A stretch of 64,000 nucleotides of DNA, taken from Streptomyces adustus (GTDB taxonomy: Bacteria; Actinomycetota; Actinomycetes; Streptomycetales; Streptomycetaceae). Location of the stretch: positions 30,364 to 94,363 of the forward strand of contig NZ_VJZD01000006.1 of assembly GCF_009377175.1 (NCBI RefSeq). Reading direction: 5' to 3'. Below the pieces are notes generated by a model. That model had not been told where the DNA came from. It ran no database searches and worked only from the letters and a program-made list of their open reading frames with translations. Of this stretch, positions 10,496 to 19,977 are shown piece by piece. Position numbers and translations under genes: made by a program. Each line of letters opens with the position of its first letter. The stretch's first letter is position 1.

Positions 10496-12694
10496 GTGAA
10501 ACAGGTCGTACAGAACTACAAGAGCGGCGAGCTCGCGCTGCTCGACGTGCCGGTCCCCGGGTGCAAGCCCGACGGTGTGCTGGTGCGGACCGCCTTCTCG
10601 CTGATCTCCACCGGCACCGAGCTCATGAAGGTGTCCGAGGCCGGCATGTCGATGCTGGGCAAGGCCCGCTCCCGGCCTGACCAGGTGGCCAAGGTCGTGC
10701 AGAGCGTGGCCACCAACGGGGTGCCCGCCACCTACCGCAAGGTGATGGGCAAGCTGGACTCCTACACCCCGCTGGGCTACTCGCTGTGCGGGGTGGTCGA
10801 GCAGGTCGGCGCCGGGATCGACGACGTGAAGGTCGGCGACCTGGTGGCCTGCGCGGGCAACGAGCACGCGCTGCACGCCGAGTTGAACTGGGTGCCGAAG
10901 AACCTCTACGCCCCGGTGCCGGACGGCCTCGCGCCCCGGCACGCGGCCTTCGGCACCGTCGGGTCGATCGCGTTGCAGGGCGTCCGTCAGGGCGAGTCGC
11001 GGCTCGGCGAGGTGGCGCTGGTCATCGGCCTCGGGCTGATCGGCCAGCTGGTGGTGCAGCTGCTGACCGCCTCGGGAGTGCGCGTCGTGGGCGTCGACCC
11101 GGACCCGGCGCGCTGCGAGCTCGCCGAGCGGCTCGGCGCGGCGACCTGCGGCGACCCCGCCTCCGCGGCCGTCGAGGCGGCCGTCGCCGAACTCACCGAC
11201 GGTCATGGCGTGGACCAGGTGTACCTGGCCGCGGGCGGCGCCAGCAACCAGCCCGTGGAGCTGGCCGCGCGGCTGAGCCGGGACCGCGGCCGGGTCGTCG
11301 ACATCGGCAAGTGCCGCCTCGACCTGCCGTGGAACGCGTACTACGAGAAGGAGCTCGACGTCCGGTTCTCCCGCAGTTACGGCCCCGGGCGCTACGACCC
11401 GGCGTACGAACTGGAGGGGCGGGACTACCCGATCGGCTATGTGCGCTGGACCGAGCGCCGCAACCTGGCGTGCTTCCTCGACCTCGTCGCCCGCGGCCGC
11501 GTCGACGTGGAGCCGCTCGTCTCCCACGTCGCCGACTTCGACGACGCCGTCGAGACGTACCGGAGTCTGAAGGACGGCGAACTGAAGGCCGTGGCCGTGC
11601 TGTTCCGCTACCCGGAGCACACGGCCGAGGCGGCGGCCCCCGAGGTGACCGTGCCCGCCGTGAAGCGGTCCGGCGCCCAAGTGCCCACTGCGGCCCGGGC
11701 CGTGAAGTCGCCGGTGCGCCTGGCGTTCGTCGGCGCGGGCAACTACGCCACGTCGATGCTGCTGCCGCACCTGGCCCAGCGCGACGGCGTCGAGCTGTCC
11801 ACGGTCGTCACCACGACGGCGCTGTCCGCGGCCAACGCACAGCGCAAGTTCGGCTTCGCCCGGGCCACCACCGATCTCGACGCCGTGCTCGGCGACAAGT
11901 CCGTCGACGCGGTGTTCGTGGTCACCCGGCACAGCTCGCACGCCGACCTGACCCGCAAGGCGCTGCTGGCCGGCAAGACGGTGTTCGTGGAGAAGCCGTT
12001 GGCGCTCACCGAGGACGAACTGGCGGGCGTGCTCGCCACGGTGGAGGAGTCCGGCAACGACCGGCTCCAGGTGGGCTTCAACCGCCGGTTCGCGCCGCTG
12101 CTCCAGGAGGCCAAGAAGCGCTTCGGCGCCCGGACCGGTCCGGCGAACCTGCGCTACCTGGTCAACGCGGGCCGCCTGGACCACGGCAGCTGGTACCTCC
12201 AACAGGGCACCGAGGGCTCGCGGTTCGCCGGCGAGGGTGGTCACTTCATCGACACGGCGAGCTGGCTGCTGGACGCCGATCCGGTCTCGGTGTACGCGGT
12301 CGCCGCGCCCGGCAACGACGACCTCCAGGTCGTACTGCGCTACCCGGACGGCTCCACCGCCACCATCAGCTACGTCACCACCGGCGCACCCGGCTTCCCC
12401 AAGGAGACGCTGGACCTGGTCGCGGACGGCAAGGTGCTGCGGCTCGACGACTTCGTCCGCGCCTCCCTGTTCTTCGACGGCAAGGCCGGCCGTAAGCGGT
12501 GGGTCAGTTCACGGCTGCCCAAGGCCCGGGACAAGGGCCAGTCCGCCGAACTGGCCGCGTTCGTCAAGGCCGTGCGGACCGGCGGCCCGATGCCGGTGCC
12601 GCTGGAGTCGCTGGTCGCCACCACCGCGGCCACCCTCGCCGTGCAGGCCGGACTGGCCGGCGGCGCGCCGGTGACGTTGGCGGGCGCCCGATGA
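10496..12694 (+). CDS. Fused zinc-type dehydrogenase / Gfo-Idh-MocA oxidoreductase
   Basis: Two complete domains in one 732-residue chain. Residues about 1-365 are a medium-chain alcohol-dehydrogenase-like domain with a nucleotide site near VALVIGLGLIGQLVVQLL. Residues about 405-725 form a Gfo/Idh/MocA domain with LAFVGAGNYATSMLLPHL and the EKPLAL motif (Lys near 499). This bi-domain architecture recurs in polysaccharide clusters beside heparinase II/III genes, where its reaction is unassigned. Oxidation and re-reduction of a sugar ring carbon is plausible. The GTG start follows AGAGGA. The next gene overlaps by 4 bases. Confidence 0.85.
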   Translation: MKQVVQNYKSGELALLDVPVPGCKPDGVLVRTAFSLISTGTELMKVSEAGMSMLGKARSRPDQVAKVVQSVATNGVPATYRKVMGKLDSYTPLGYSLCGVVEQVGAGIDDVKVGDLVACAGNEHALHAELNWVPKNLYAPVPDGLAPRHAAFGTVGSIALQGVRQGESRLGEVALVIGLGLIGQLVVQLLTASGVRVVGVDPDPARCELAERLGAATCGDPASAAVEAAVAELTDGHGVDQVYLAAGGASNQPVELAARLSRDRGRVVDIGKCRLDLPWNAYYEKELDVRFSRSYGPGRYDPAYELEGRDYPIGYVRWTERRNLACFLDLVARGRVDVEPLVSHVADFDDAVETYRSLKDGELKAVAVLFRYPEHTAEAAAPEVTVPAVKRSGAQVPTAARAVKSPVRLAFVGAGNYATSMLLPHLAQRDGVELSTVVTTTALSAANAQRKFGFARATTDLDAVLGDKSVDAVFVVTRHSSHADLTRKALLAGKTVFVEKPLALTEDELAGVLATVEESGNDRLQVGFNRRFAPLLQEAKKRFGARTGPANLRYLVNAGRLDHGSWYLQQGTEGSRFAGEGGHFIDTASWLLDADPVSVYAVAAPGNDDLQVVLRYPDGSTATISYVTTGAPGFPKETLDLVADGKVLRLDDFVRASLFFDGKAGRKRWVSSRLPKARDKGQSAELAAFVKAVRTGGPMPVPLESLVATTAATLAVQAGLAGGAPVTLAGAR

Positions 12695-14661
12695 CCATGA
12701 GCGCGGGCTGGTACCTGCGGCGGCTGTCCCGGATGGGACCGCGGGAGGTCGGCGGCCGGGTCGGCGACACGGTGCGAAGACGGCGCTGGCGGTCGGCGCG
12801 GCCGGTCGCCCCGGGCGTGAGCGGCGCCCGGTTCATCGCGGTGCTGCCCGCCGCAACGATCGCCGCGGTGCCGCCGGACGCGGCGAAGCGGCTGGTCGCC
12901 GAGGCGGACCGGCTGCTGGACGGGCACGTCGAGTACTTCGGCGTGCCGCGCGACGACCTGGCCGACCCGAACTGGTGGTACGACCCGAAGACCGGGCGCC
13001 GGGCTCCTTGGGGCTACGCCTTCGACGTGCCGTACCGCGACGAGGAAGCGGTCGGCGACATCAAGCAGATCTGGGAGCTGTCCCGGCACCAGTACCTCAC
13101 CGTGCTCGCCGCCGCCTTCGCGCTCACCGAGGACGAGCGGTACGCCGAGCGGGTGGCCGCGCATCTGCGGTCGTGGTGGGCGGCCAACGCACCGCTGCGC
13201 GGGGTGCACTGGACCAGCGGCATCGAGCTGGGCATCCGGCTGCTGTCCTGGGTGTGGATCCGCCGGCTGCTCGACGGCTGGCCGGGGGTGACCGCACTGT
13301 TCGAGGACAACCCGGTGGCGCTGCGCCAGATCTGGCACCACCAGCGCTGGCTCGCCGCCTTCCCCAGCCGGGGATCGTCGGCGAACAACCACGTCATCGC
13401 CGAGACCGCCGGGCAGTTCGCCGCGGCCTGCGCGTTCGACTGGTTCCCCGAATCGGCGCGCTGGCGGGCCGAGGCGCTGCGGTCGCTGGATCGGCAGCTG
13501 AAGGCCAACACCTTCGGCTCCGGCCTCAACCGCGAGCTGGCCACCGAGTACCACGGACTGGTGCTGGAGCTCGGGCTGGCCGCGCTGGCCGAGGCGGATG
13601 CCGCGGGTGTACCGGTCCCGGCGACGGTCCGGCTGGTGCTGCTGCGGATGACGGACGCGCTCGCGGCCGTCGTGGACAACCGGCTGCGGCCGCCGCGCCA
13701 GGGGGACTCGGACGACGGGCACGGGCTGGTCGTGGACGGCGCGGGCACCGACCGCTGGGGCTCGCTGCTGGCCACCGGGGACGCCGTGTTCGGCCGGCTC
13801 GACTGGTGGCCGGAGGTGACCGGCACCGATGTGCGCACCTCGCTGCTGGCCGCGCTCGTGCGGCCGTACGCGAAGGACGGCGGCGCACCGGCGGTGACCC
13901 GCCCGGCGAGCCGGCCGGCGCATTTCTCCGACGCGGGCATGACCATCCTGCGCGGTCCCGAGCACATCTGGGCGCGCTGCGACGGCGGCCCGCACGGGTT
14001 CCTGTCGATCGCCGCGCACGCCCACGCGGACGCGCTGTCCGTCGAGGTCCGGCACGACGGGGTCGACGTGCTCGCCGACCCGGGGACGTACTGCTACCAC
14101 GGGCAGCCCGAGTGGCGGCGGTACTTCCGCTCCACGATCGGCCACAACACCCTGGAGCTGGACGGCGCCGACCAGTCGGCCTCCGGCGGCCCGTTCCTGT
14201 GGACCCGGCACGCCCGCAGCCGCGTCCTGGCCGCGGACCCGTCCGGCGCCTCGGCCGGGGGGACGGCCCGCTGGTGCGCCGAGCACGACGGCTACCAGCA
14301 GGCCGTGCACCGCCGCCAGGTGGAACTGAGCGCCGCGAGCCAGGAGTTGACGGTGGTCGACGAGGTCCGCGGCGACCGCCCCGCCGCCGTCCGTCTGGCG
14401 TTCCACCTCGGCCCGGCCATCACCGCGGACCTGGTGGGAAACCGGGCCCGGCTCACCTGGACCCGGGACGGCGAGGACCGGTCCGCGGAGCTCGACCTGC
14501 CCGGGGAGCTGAGCTGGCAGGCACACCGCGGCGCGAGCGAACCGCCGCTGGGCTGGTACTCCCCCGGCTTCGGGCGCAAAGAGCCCGCCACGACGCTGCT
14601 CGGCACCGGTTTCGCCGACGGCACGCGGCAGTTCACCACCGTACTCAGGTTCCACGGCTAG
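12691..14661 (+). CDS. Heparinase II/III family polysaccharide lyase-like protein
   Basis: 656 residues: an N-terminal alpha/alpha-toroid (about 60-390) with conserved HWTSGIELGIRLLSW and SSANNHVIAETAG, then a beta-sandwich catalytic half with AAHAHADALSVEV (His near 442) and DPGTYCYHG. Relatives cleave uronic-acid polymers by beta-elimination. No signal peptide is evident, so the protein may act in the cytoplasm or leave by another route. The ATG start overlaps the previous stop (ATGA). Inside a synthesis operon it may trim, edit or recycle a uronate-containing chain. Confidence 0.85.
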   Translation: MTMSAGWYLRRLSRMGPREVGGRVGDTVRRRRWRSARPVAPGVSGARFIAVLPAATIAAVPPDAAKRLVAEADRLLDGHVEYFGVPRDDLADPNWWYDPKTGRRAPWGYAFDVPYRDEEAVGDIKQIWELSRHQYLTVLAAAFALTEDERYAERVAAHLRSWWAANAPLRGVHWTSGIELGIRLLSWVWIRRLLDGWPGVTALFEDNPVALRQIWHHQRWLAAFPSRGSSANNHVIAETAGQFAAACAFDWFPESARWRAEALRSLDRQLKANTFGSGLNRELATEYHGLVLELGLAALAEADAAGVPVPATVRLVLLRMTDALAAVVDNRLRPPRQGDSDDGHGLVVDGAGTDRWGSLLATGDAVFGRLDWWPEVTGTDVRTSLLAALVRPYAKDGGAPAVTRPASRPAHFSDAGMTILRGPEHIWARCDGGPHGFLSIAAHAHADALSVEVRHDGVDVLADPGTYCYHGQPEWRRYFRSTIGHNTLELDGADQSASGGPFLWTRHARSRVLAADPSGASAGGTARWCAEHDGYQQAVHRRQVELSAASQELTVVDEVRGDRPAAVRLAFHLGPAITADLVGNRARLTWTRDGEDRSAELDLPGELSWQAHRGASEPPLGWYSPGFGRKEPATTLLGTGFADGTRQFTTVLRFHG

Positions 14662-14674
14662 GGGGGAAGGACGC

Positions 14675-16195
14675 TTGGGGATCAACTGGCGGCGCCGGGC
14701 GCTGCCGGCTGCACTGCTGGCGCTGGCCCTTTCGACGGCGACCGGCTGCAAGAGCACGCCGGACGCGCTGCCGAAGCCGACCACCGCGCCGGTCACGGCC
14801 GTGGCCCGGGTGTGCGCCAAGCCCGCGGCCGGGCCGGCGACGGCGCCCGCGGGCGCGGTGACGGTCGACCCCGCGGTCACCGGTGACCTGGCCGCGAAGA
14901 CCAGGAGCAGCCCCCCGAACACCACGTTCTGGCTCAGGCCCGGCAAGCACCGGCTCGACCGGGACCGCTTCGCCCAGGTCGTCCCCAAGAAGGGGGACGT
15001 CTACCTCGGCGCGCCGGGCGCGGTCCTCGACGGCCGCAGGACCAACCAGTACGCGTTCGCCGGCACCGCTCCGGACGTCACCATCCGCTACCTGACCGTG
15101 CAGGGTTTCGTCGCCCCGCAGAACGAGGGTGTGGTCAACCACGACTCGGCCGACGGATGGGTGATCGAGCACGCGACGATCCAGGACAACTCCGGCGCCG
15201 GGCTGATGGCCGGTGCCCGCCAGCAGGTGCGCGCCAGCTGTCTGCGCGCCAACGGCCAGTACGGCATGAACGCGTACAAGGGTGACGGCCGGATCAGCGG
15301 CCTGGTGCTGGAGGGCAACGAGATCACGGGCAACAACACGGACGACTGGGAGCGCAAGCAGTCCGGCTGCGGCTGCACCGGGGGCGTGAAGTTCTGGGCC
15401 GTCGACGGCGCCGACGTACGCGGCAACTGGGTGCACGACAACCGCGGAACCGGGTTGTGGGCGGACACCAACAACAACGACTTCCTCATCGAGGACAACG
15501 TGCTCGAAGCCAACGACGGTGCCGCGCTGATCTACGAGACCAGCTACAACGCGGTCGTCCGGGGAAACACGATCCGGCGCAACAACTGGGTGGAGGGCCG
15601 CAAGTACGCCGATCGCGGCGACACCTTCCCGTTCGCGACCGTCTATCTGTCCGAGTCCGGCGGCGAACCACGGGTCCACGCCCGCACCGACAAGATCGAC
15701 ATCTATCGCAACGTGCTGGAGAACAACTGGTCCGGGATCACCCTGTGGGAGAACGCCGACCGGTTCTGCAACAGCCCGGCCAACACCTCCTCCGGCGACT
15801 GCACGTTGCTGGTGAAGGACAAGAAACGCTGCGCACAGCCGGGGATCGACACCGCGCCGCTGTACGCCGACTGCCGCTGGAAGACCCAGCGGGTGGACAT
15901 CCACGACAACCGCTTCGTGCTGGACAAGTCGGTCGTCGACTGCACGGTCAAGTGCGACCGCATGGCGGTGCTGGCCAACTACGGCACCTATCCGGACTGG
16001 TCGCCGTACCAGGGCGAGCGGGTGGCCGAGGCGATCACGCGTACGCAGCACAACCGCTGGCACGACAACGTCTACGTCGGACCGTGGAGCTTCGTCGTGC
16101 ACGACCCGAGCCGGATCCTCGACTCCGCGCAGTGGCAGGCCACGCCGTACCGGCAGGACACGGGCAGCACCTTCCGCGCCCAGGACGGAGGTTGA
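14675..16195 (+). CDS. Right-handed beta-helix lipoprotein (pectate-lyase-like fold)
   Basis: 506 residues starting at a TTG behind GGGGGGAAGG. A short basic N-terminus, a hydrophobic stretch and TATGC indicate lipoprotein processing at the Cys. The body has repeating short turns (for example NNDFLIEDNVLEAND and NNWSGITLWENAD) typical of parallel beta-helix (PbH1) proteins that bind, cleave or epimerise polysaccharides. Two Cys-rich patches (GCGCTGG, and Cys around 370-410) suggest disulfides outside the cell. With mannuronate predicted, epimerase or lyase activity is possible, but no catalytic residues were assigned. Confidence 0.8.
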   Translation: MGINWRRRALPAALLALALSTATGCKSTPDALPKPTTAPVTAVARVCAKPAAGPATAPAGAVTVDPAVTGDLAAKTRSSPPNTTFWLRPGKHRLDRDRFAQVVPKKGDVYLGAPGAVLDGRRTNQYAFAGTAPDVTIRYLTVQGFVAPQNEGVVNHDSADGWVIEHATIQDNSGAGLMAGARQQVRASCLRANGQYGMNAYKGDGRISGLVLEGNEITGNNTDDWERKQSGCGCTGGVKFWAVDGADVRGNWVHDNRGTGLWADTNNNDFLIEDNVLEANDGAALIYETSYNAVVRGNTIRRNNWVEGRKYADRGDTFPFATVYLSESGGEPRVHARTDKIDIYRNVLENNWSGITLWENADRFCNSPANTSSGDCTLLVKDKKRCAQPGIDTAPLYADCRWKTQRVDIHDNRFVLDKSVVDCTVKCDRMAVLANYGTYPDWSPYQGERVAEAITRTQHNRWHDNVYVGPWSFVVHDPSRILDSAQWQATPYRQDTGSTFRAQDGG

Positions 16196-16196
16196 G

Positions 16197-17471
16197 ATGC
16201 GCGCTGACCACCCGCCGGAGAACGCGGACCTCACGCCCGGGACCGTGGGCCGCACGCCGAGGATCGTCGGAACCGTCTGGGGACTGCTGATCCTCAACAC
16301 GCTCGGCTCCGCCGGAGCGAAGACCATCGTCCCGCTGCCCCGCTCCCTCATCCAGATGGTCACCATGGGCGCGCTGGTCACCGCGTTCGCGCTGGCCCTC
16401 GCGGTCAACACCCGGCTGCGCATCCGGCCCAGCGCCTTCGTGTTCCTGCTCACCCTGCTGCTGATGCTGAGCGTGATCTCCAGCGCGAACCTGGAATCCG
16501 GGTTCGGCGCCCTGTTCCGCTGCTTCCGGCTGACTCTCTTCGTCGGCACGCTGTGGCTGCTCACCCGCTGGTGGGACGGCGGCATGACGTTCGTCCGGCA
16601 CCACATCCGGATGTACCTGGCGGTGCTCGGGACGGTGGCCGCCGGCCTGATCGCCTCACCCGGCGCGGCCCTGCCCGACCTCTACGGCGGACGGCTGGTC
16701 GGCGCCCTGTGGCCGCTCACCCCGCCGCAGATCGGCCAGTACGCGGCGGTGATCATCGGGCTCACCGTGCTGCTCCTGCTGGGCCGGCAGACCGACCGGA
16801 CCAGCGCGGCCGTGGTCATCGTGCCGTCGCTCGTCCTGCTCGCCCTGACACACACCCGAACGGCCACGCTCGGCCTGCTCGTCGGGCTCGCGCTGGCGAT
16901 CGCCTCGCTCATCCTGACCAGCGGCGCCGCCCGCCGGTTCTTCACCCGGGCGACGCTGATCGGCACGGTGGCCGCGGTGGGGTTCGCCTCCGCGCTCCAG
17001 ACGTGGTTCCTGCGCGGACAGAGCCAGGAGAACTTCTCCAGCCTGACCGGCCGGGCCAAGGTCTGGCACGCGCTGCTGATCGAGCCCCGCACGACCACCC
17101 GGTTCCTGTTCGGCGCCGGCCTGGGCGACAAGTCGTTCGACGGGCTGCCGATCGACAACAGCTGGCTGGCCGTCTACAACGAGCAGGGGCTGATCGGCGT
17201 CGTCCTGGTGGCGGCGGTCCTGCTGGTGCTGGGCGGCGTCGCGCTGCTGCGGCCGCCGTCGCTGGCCAGGGCCTGCGCGATCTTCCTGATCAGCTACTGC
17301 GCGATCGCGTCGTACACCGAGGCCGGGCTGGGCGACGCCTCGCCGTATCTGCTGCATCTGGCCGTGGCCGCCTCGCTGCTGGCGACGCCCGCCCGGGTCA
17401 CCCCCCGCTCGACGCCCGAAGTCCCCCGCCGGCGCATTCCGCGCTGGGCCCAGAGATCGGAGGCGAGCTGA
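16197..17471 (+). CDS. O-antigen-ligase/Wzy-like polysaccharide polymerase
   Basis: 424-residue polytopic membrane protein with about ten hydrophobic helices from residue 20 to the end. It has the layout of Wzy/WaaL proteins, including a long extracytoplasmic loop with a GRAKVWHALL stretch that corresponds to the family's conserved R/W region. Wzy proteins polymerise undecaprenyl-linked repeat units outside the membrane. It is the only polymerase candidate in the cluster. The ATG sits one base after the upstream stop. Confidence 0.8.
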   Translation: MRADHPPENADLTPGTVGRTPRIVGTVWGLLILNTLGSAGAKTIVPLPRSLIQMVTMGALVTAFALALAVNTRLRIRPSAFVFLLTLLLMLSVISSANLESGFGALFRCFRLTLFVGTLWLLTRWWDGGMTFVRHHIRMYLAVLGTVAAGLIASPGAALPDLYGGRLVGALWPLTPPQIGQYAAVIIGLTVLLLLGRQTDRTSAAVVIVPSLVLLALTHTRTATLGLLVGLALAIASLILTSGAARRFFTRATLIGTVAAVGFASALQTWFLRGQSQENFSSLTGRAKVWHALLIEPRTTTRFLFGAGLGDKSFDGLPIDNSWLAVYNEQGLIGVVLVAAVLLVLGGVALLRPPSLARACAIFLISYCAIASYTEAGLGDASPYLLHLAVAASLLATPARVTPRSTPEVPRRRIPRWAQRSEAS

Positions 17472-17473
17472 GC

Positions 17474-18742
17474 ATGCACGTCCTCGTGGTGCACAACCGC
17501 TACGCCTCGGCGCAGCCGAGCGGCGAGAACAAGGTCGTCGACCAGGAGGTGGCGCTGCTGCGCGACGCCGGTCACCGGGTCGAGCTGTTCGAGCGGCGCA
17601 GCGACACCATCGCCGCCCGCTCCCTGCCGTCCAAGGCCGCGGTGCCGCTCCTTGTGCCCTGGAACCCGGCGGTCCGCAAGGAGCTCGCCGCGAAGCTGCG
17701 CGCCGAACGGCCGGACGTGGTGCACGTCCACAACGTCTTCCCGCTGCTGTCGCCGGCGGTGCTGGCCGCCTGCGCCGACGCGGGCGTGCCCGCCGTGGCC
17801 ACGCTGCACAACTACACCCAGGTCTGCCCGCCCGGCACCCTCCAGCGGGACGGCCGGCCGTGCACCGAGTGCGTCGGAGCCACGCCGCTGCCCGCCGTCA
17901 GGCACGGCTGCTACCGGGACTCCCGGCTGGCGACCGTGCCGCTCGCGGTCAGCCTGTCGGTCAACCGGCGGCGGTGGTGGACGGGCGTGGAGCGGTTCTT
18001 CTGCATCTCCGCGGCGCAGCGCGAGGTCCTGGTGGGAGCCGGAATGCCCGCCGAACGCCTGGCGGTGAAGCACAACTTCGTGCCCGAACCGGGCGTCGTG
18101 CGAAGCGGCGCCGGTGAGCATCTGCTGTATCTCGGGCGGCTCGCGGAGGCCAAGGGCGTACGGCTGCTCATGGCCGCGTGGGACGAGATCGCCGCCGGCG
18201 GCGGAGTCGGCGTGCCGCTGGTGGTCGCCGGTACGGGGCCGCTGGAGCGGGAGGTGGGCGCCTGGGCGGCGGGCCGGGACGACGTGCGCTACGTCGGCCT
18301 GTACGACCAGGCGCAGTGCCGGCAGGCCGTCGCGCGGTCGGTCGCCGTGGTGGCCCCCTCCACCTGGCTGGAGGCGTTCGGCCTGGTGGTCGTGGAGGCG
18401 ATGGCGGCGGGGGTCCCGGCGGTCGCCGCCGGGCACGGCGCCTTCGTGGAACTCGTCGAGGACGAGGTGACCGGGCTGCGGCATCTGCCGGGCGATCCCG
18501 GTTCGCTCGCGTCCTGTCTGCGCCGGATCACGACCGATCCGGAGCGCAACCGGGAGATGGGGCAGGCGGCCCGGCGCCGTTACGAGAAGGACTTCAGCCC
18601 GGCCGTCGGGCTGGAGCGACTGCTGGAGGGGTACCGCTCCGCGATCGCGGGACGGTCCGGCGGCGGGGACAACCCGCCATCGGTAGGGGAAAGAACGGGC
18701 TCGCCGCGGGTACACCCGGGCGAGCGGGATGGGGGAAGTTGA
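17474..18742 (+). CDS. GT4 glycosyltransferase
   Basis: 422 residues of GT-B fold. The N-terminal donor-independent domain has HVHNVFPLLSPAVL and VATLHNYTQVCPPGTLQRDG, typical of GT4 proteins of capsule and O-antigen clusters. The C-terminal domain has LLYLGRLAEAKGVRLL and the APSTWLEAFGLVVVEAMAAGVP signature with its conserved E-x7-E. The ATG at 17474 lies 2 bases after the previous stop; the longer in-frame extension upstream is shadow. Predicted to add one sugar of the repeat unit. Confidence 0.88.
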   Translation: MHVLVVHNRYASAQPSGENKVVDQEVALLRDAGHRVELFERRSDTIAARSLPSKAAVPLLVPWNPAVRKELAAKLRAERPDVVHVHNVFPLLSPAVLAACADAGVPAVATLHNYTQVCPPGTLQRDGRPCTECVGATPLPAVRHGCYRDSRLATVPLAVSLSVNRRRWWTGVERFFCISAAQREVLVGAGMPAERLAVKHNFVPEPGVVRSGAGEHLLYLGRLAEAKGVRLLMAAWDEIAAGGGVGVPLVVAGTGPLEREVGAWAAGRDDVRYVGLYDQAQCRQAVARSVAVVAPSTWLEAFGLVVVEAMAAGVPAVAAGHGAFVELVEDEVTGLRHLPGDPGSLASCLRRITTDPERNREMGQAARRRYEKDFSPAVGLERLLEGYRSAIAGRSGGGDNPPSVGERTGSPRVHPGERDGGS

Positions 18743-19977
18743 TGTCACGTTGCCGACTCTGCGGCGCGGGGTCACTCGCGAGCGTCGTCGATCTGGGGGC
18801 GACCCCGCCGTGCGAGAGCTTTCTCGCCGCGGACCAACTGGACCGGCCGGAGCCCGCGTACCCGCTGCATCTGCGCGTGTGCACCGACTGCTGGCTCGCG
18901 CAGATCCCGCCGCTGATCACACCGGAGGACACGTTCAGCGAGTACGCGTACTTCTCCTCCTTCTCCACCTCCTGGGTGGAGCACGCGCGGACGTTCGTCG
19001 ACGGCGCCGTCGAGCGGCTGGGTCTGGGCAGCGACGCCTTCGTGGTCGAGGTCGCGAGCAACGACGGGTATCTGCTGAAGCACGTGGTGGACCGCGGGAT
19101 CCGCTGCCTTGGCGTCGAGCCCTCGGTGAACGTCGGCGCGGCGGCCCGGGACGCGGGCGTGCCCACGCTCACGGAGTTCCTGTCCCCCGACACCGGCTCG
19201 GCCGTCCGCGCCGAACACGGCCCGGCGGACCTGGTCGTGGCCAACAACGTGTACGCGCACATCCCCGACGTGGTCGGCTTCACGCAGGGACTGCGCGCCC
19301 TGGTCGCCGACGACGGCTGGGTCTCCATCGAGGTGCAGCACCTGCTGACCCTGATCGAGGAGAACCAGTACGACACGATCTACCACGAGCACTTCCAGTA
19401 CTACACGGTCGCCTCCGCGATCCGGGCGCTGGCCAGTGGCGGACTCGCCCTCGTGGACGTCGAGCTGCTGCCCACGCACGGCGGCTCCATCCGGCTGTGG
19501 GCCCGCCCGGCCGAGGTCGCGGGCGAGCCGTCCGCGCGGGTGGCCGAGGTCCTCGACCGGGAGAAGGCCGCCGGGCTCCAGGACCTGTCCGGGTACACCG
19601 AGTTCTCCGCCCGGGTGGCCAAGGTGCGCCGGGACCTGCTGCGGTTCCTCATCGACGCGGCCGAGCGCGGCGAGACGGTCGTCGGCTACGGCGCCCCCGG
19701 CAAGGGCAACACCCTGCTCAACCACTGCGGCATCCGGCCCGACCTGCTCGCGTACACGGTCGACCGCAACCCCTACAAGCACGGCAGGTTCACCCCGGGC
19801 ACCCGCATCCCGATCCTGGCGCCCGAGCGGATCGCCGCCGACAAGCCGGACTACGTCCTCGTCCTGCCGTGGAACCTGCGGGCCGAGCTGACCGAGCAGT
19901 TGTCCTTCGTGCACGAGTGGGGCGGCCGACTGGTCTTCCCCATACCGGAACTGAGCATTGTCGAGGTCAAGGCATGA
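18742..19977 (+). CDS. Sugar C-methyltransferase (TylC3/NovU-type, class I SAM)
   Basis: Predicted C-methylation of a nucleotide-linked keto-deoxysugar. 411 residues in the three-part layout of this family. The N-terminal zinc-binding module has Cys4, Cys7, Cys47 and Cys50. The SAM Rossmann domain has VVEVASNDGYLLK (about 101-113) and the family motif YHEHFQYY (about 214-221). The C-terminal domain has VGYGAPGKGNTLLNHCGI. The ATG overlaps the preceding stop by one base (TGATG). With the cytidylyltransferase that follows, it suggests a CDP-activated branched sugar; the methylated position is not readable. Confidence 0.88.
   Translation: MSRCRLCGAGSLASVVDLGATPPCESFLAADQLDRPEPAYPLHLRVCTDCWLAQIPPLITPEDTFSEYAYFSSFSTSWVEHARTFVDGAVERLGLGSDAFVVEVASNDGYLLKHVVDRGIRCLGVEPSVNVGAAARDAGVPTLTEFLSPDTGSAVRAEHGPADLVVANNVYAHIPDVVGFTQGLRALVADDGWVSIEVQHLLTLIEENQYDTIYHEHFQYYTVASAIRALASGGLALVDVELLPTHGGSIRLWARPAEVAGEPSARVAEVLDREKAAGLQDLSGYTEFSARVAKVRRDLLRFLIDAAERGETVVGYGAPGKGNTLLNHCGIRPDLLAYTVDRNPYKHGRFTPGTRIPILAPERIAADKPDYVLVLPWNLRAELTEQLSFVHEWGGRLVFPIPELSIVEVKA

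Noticed and set aside
12370..14988. 872-residue minus-strand frame
   Set aside because: Composition is that of a shadow frame; the plus strand here has clear heparinase and beta-helix genes.
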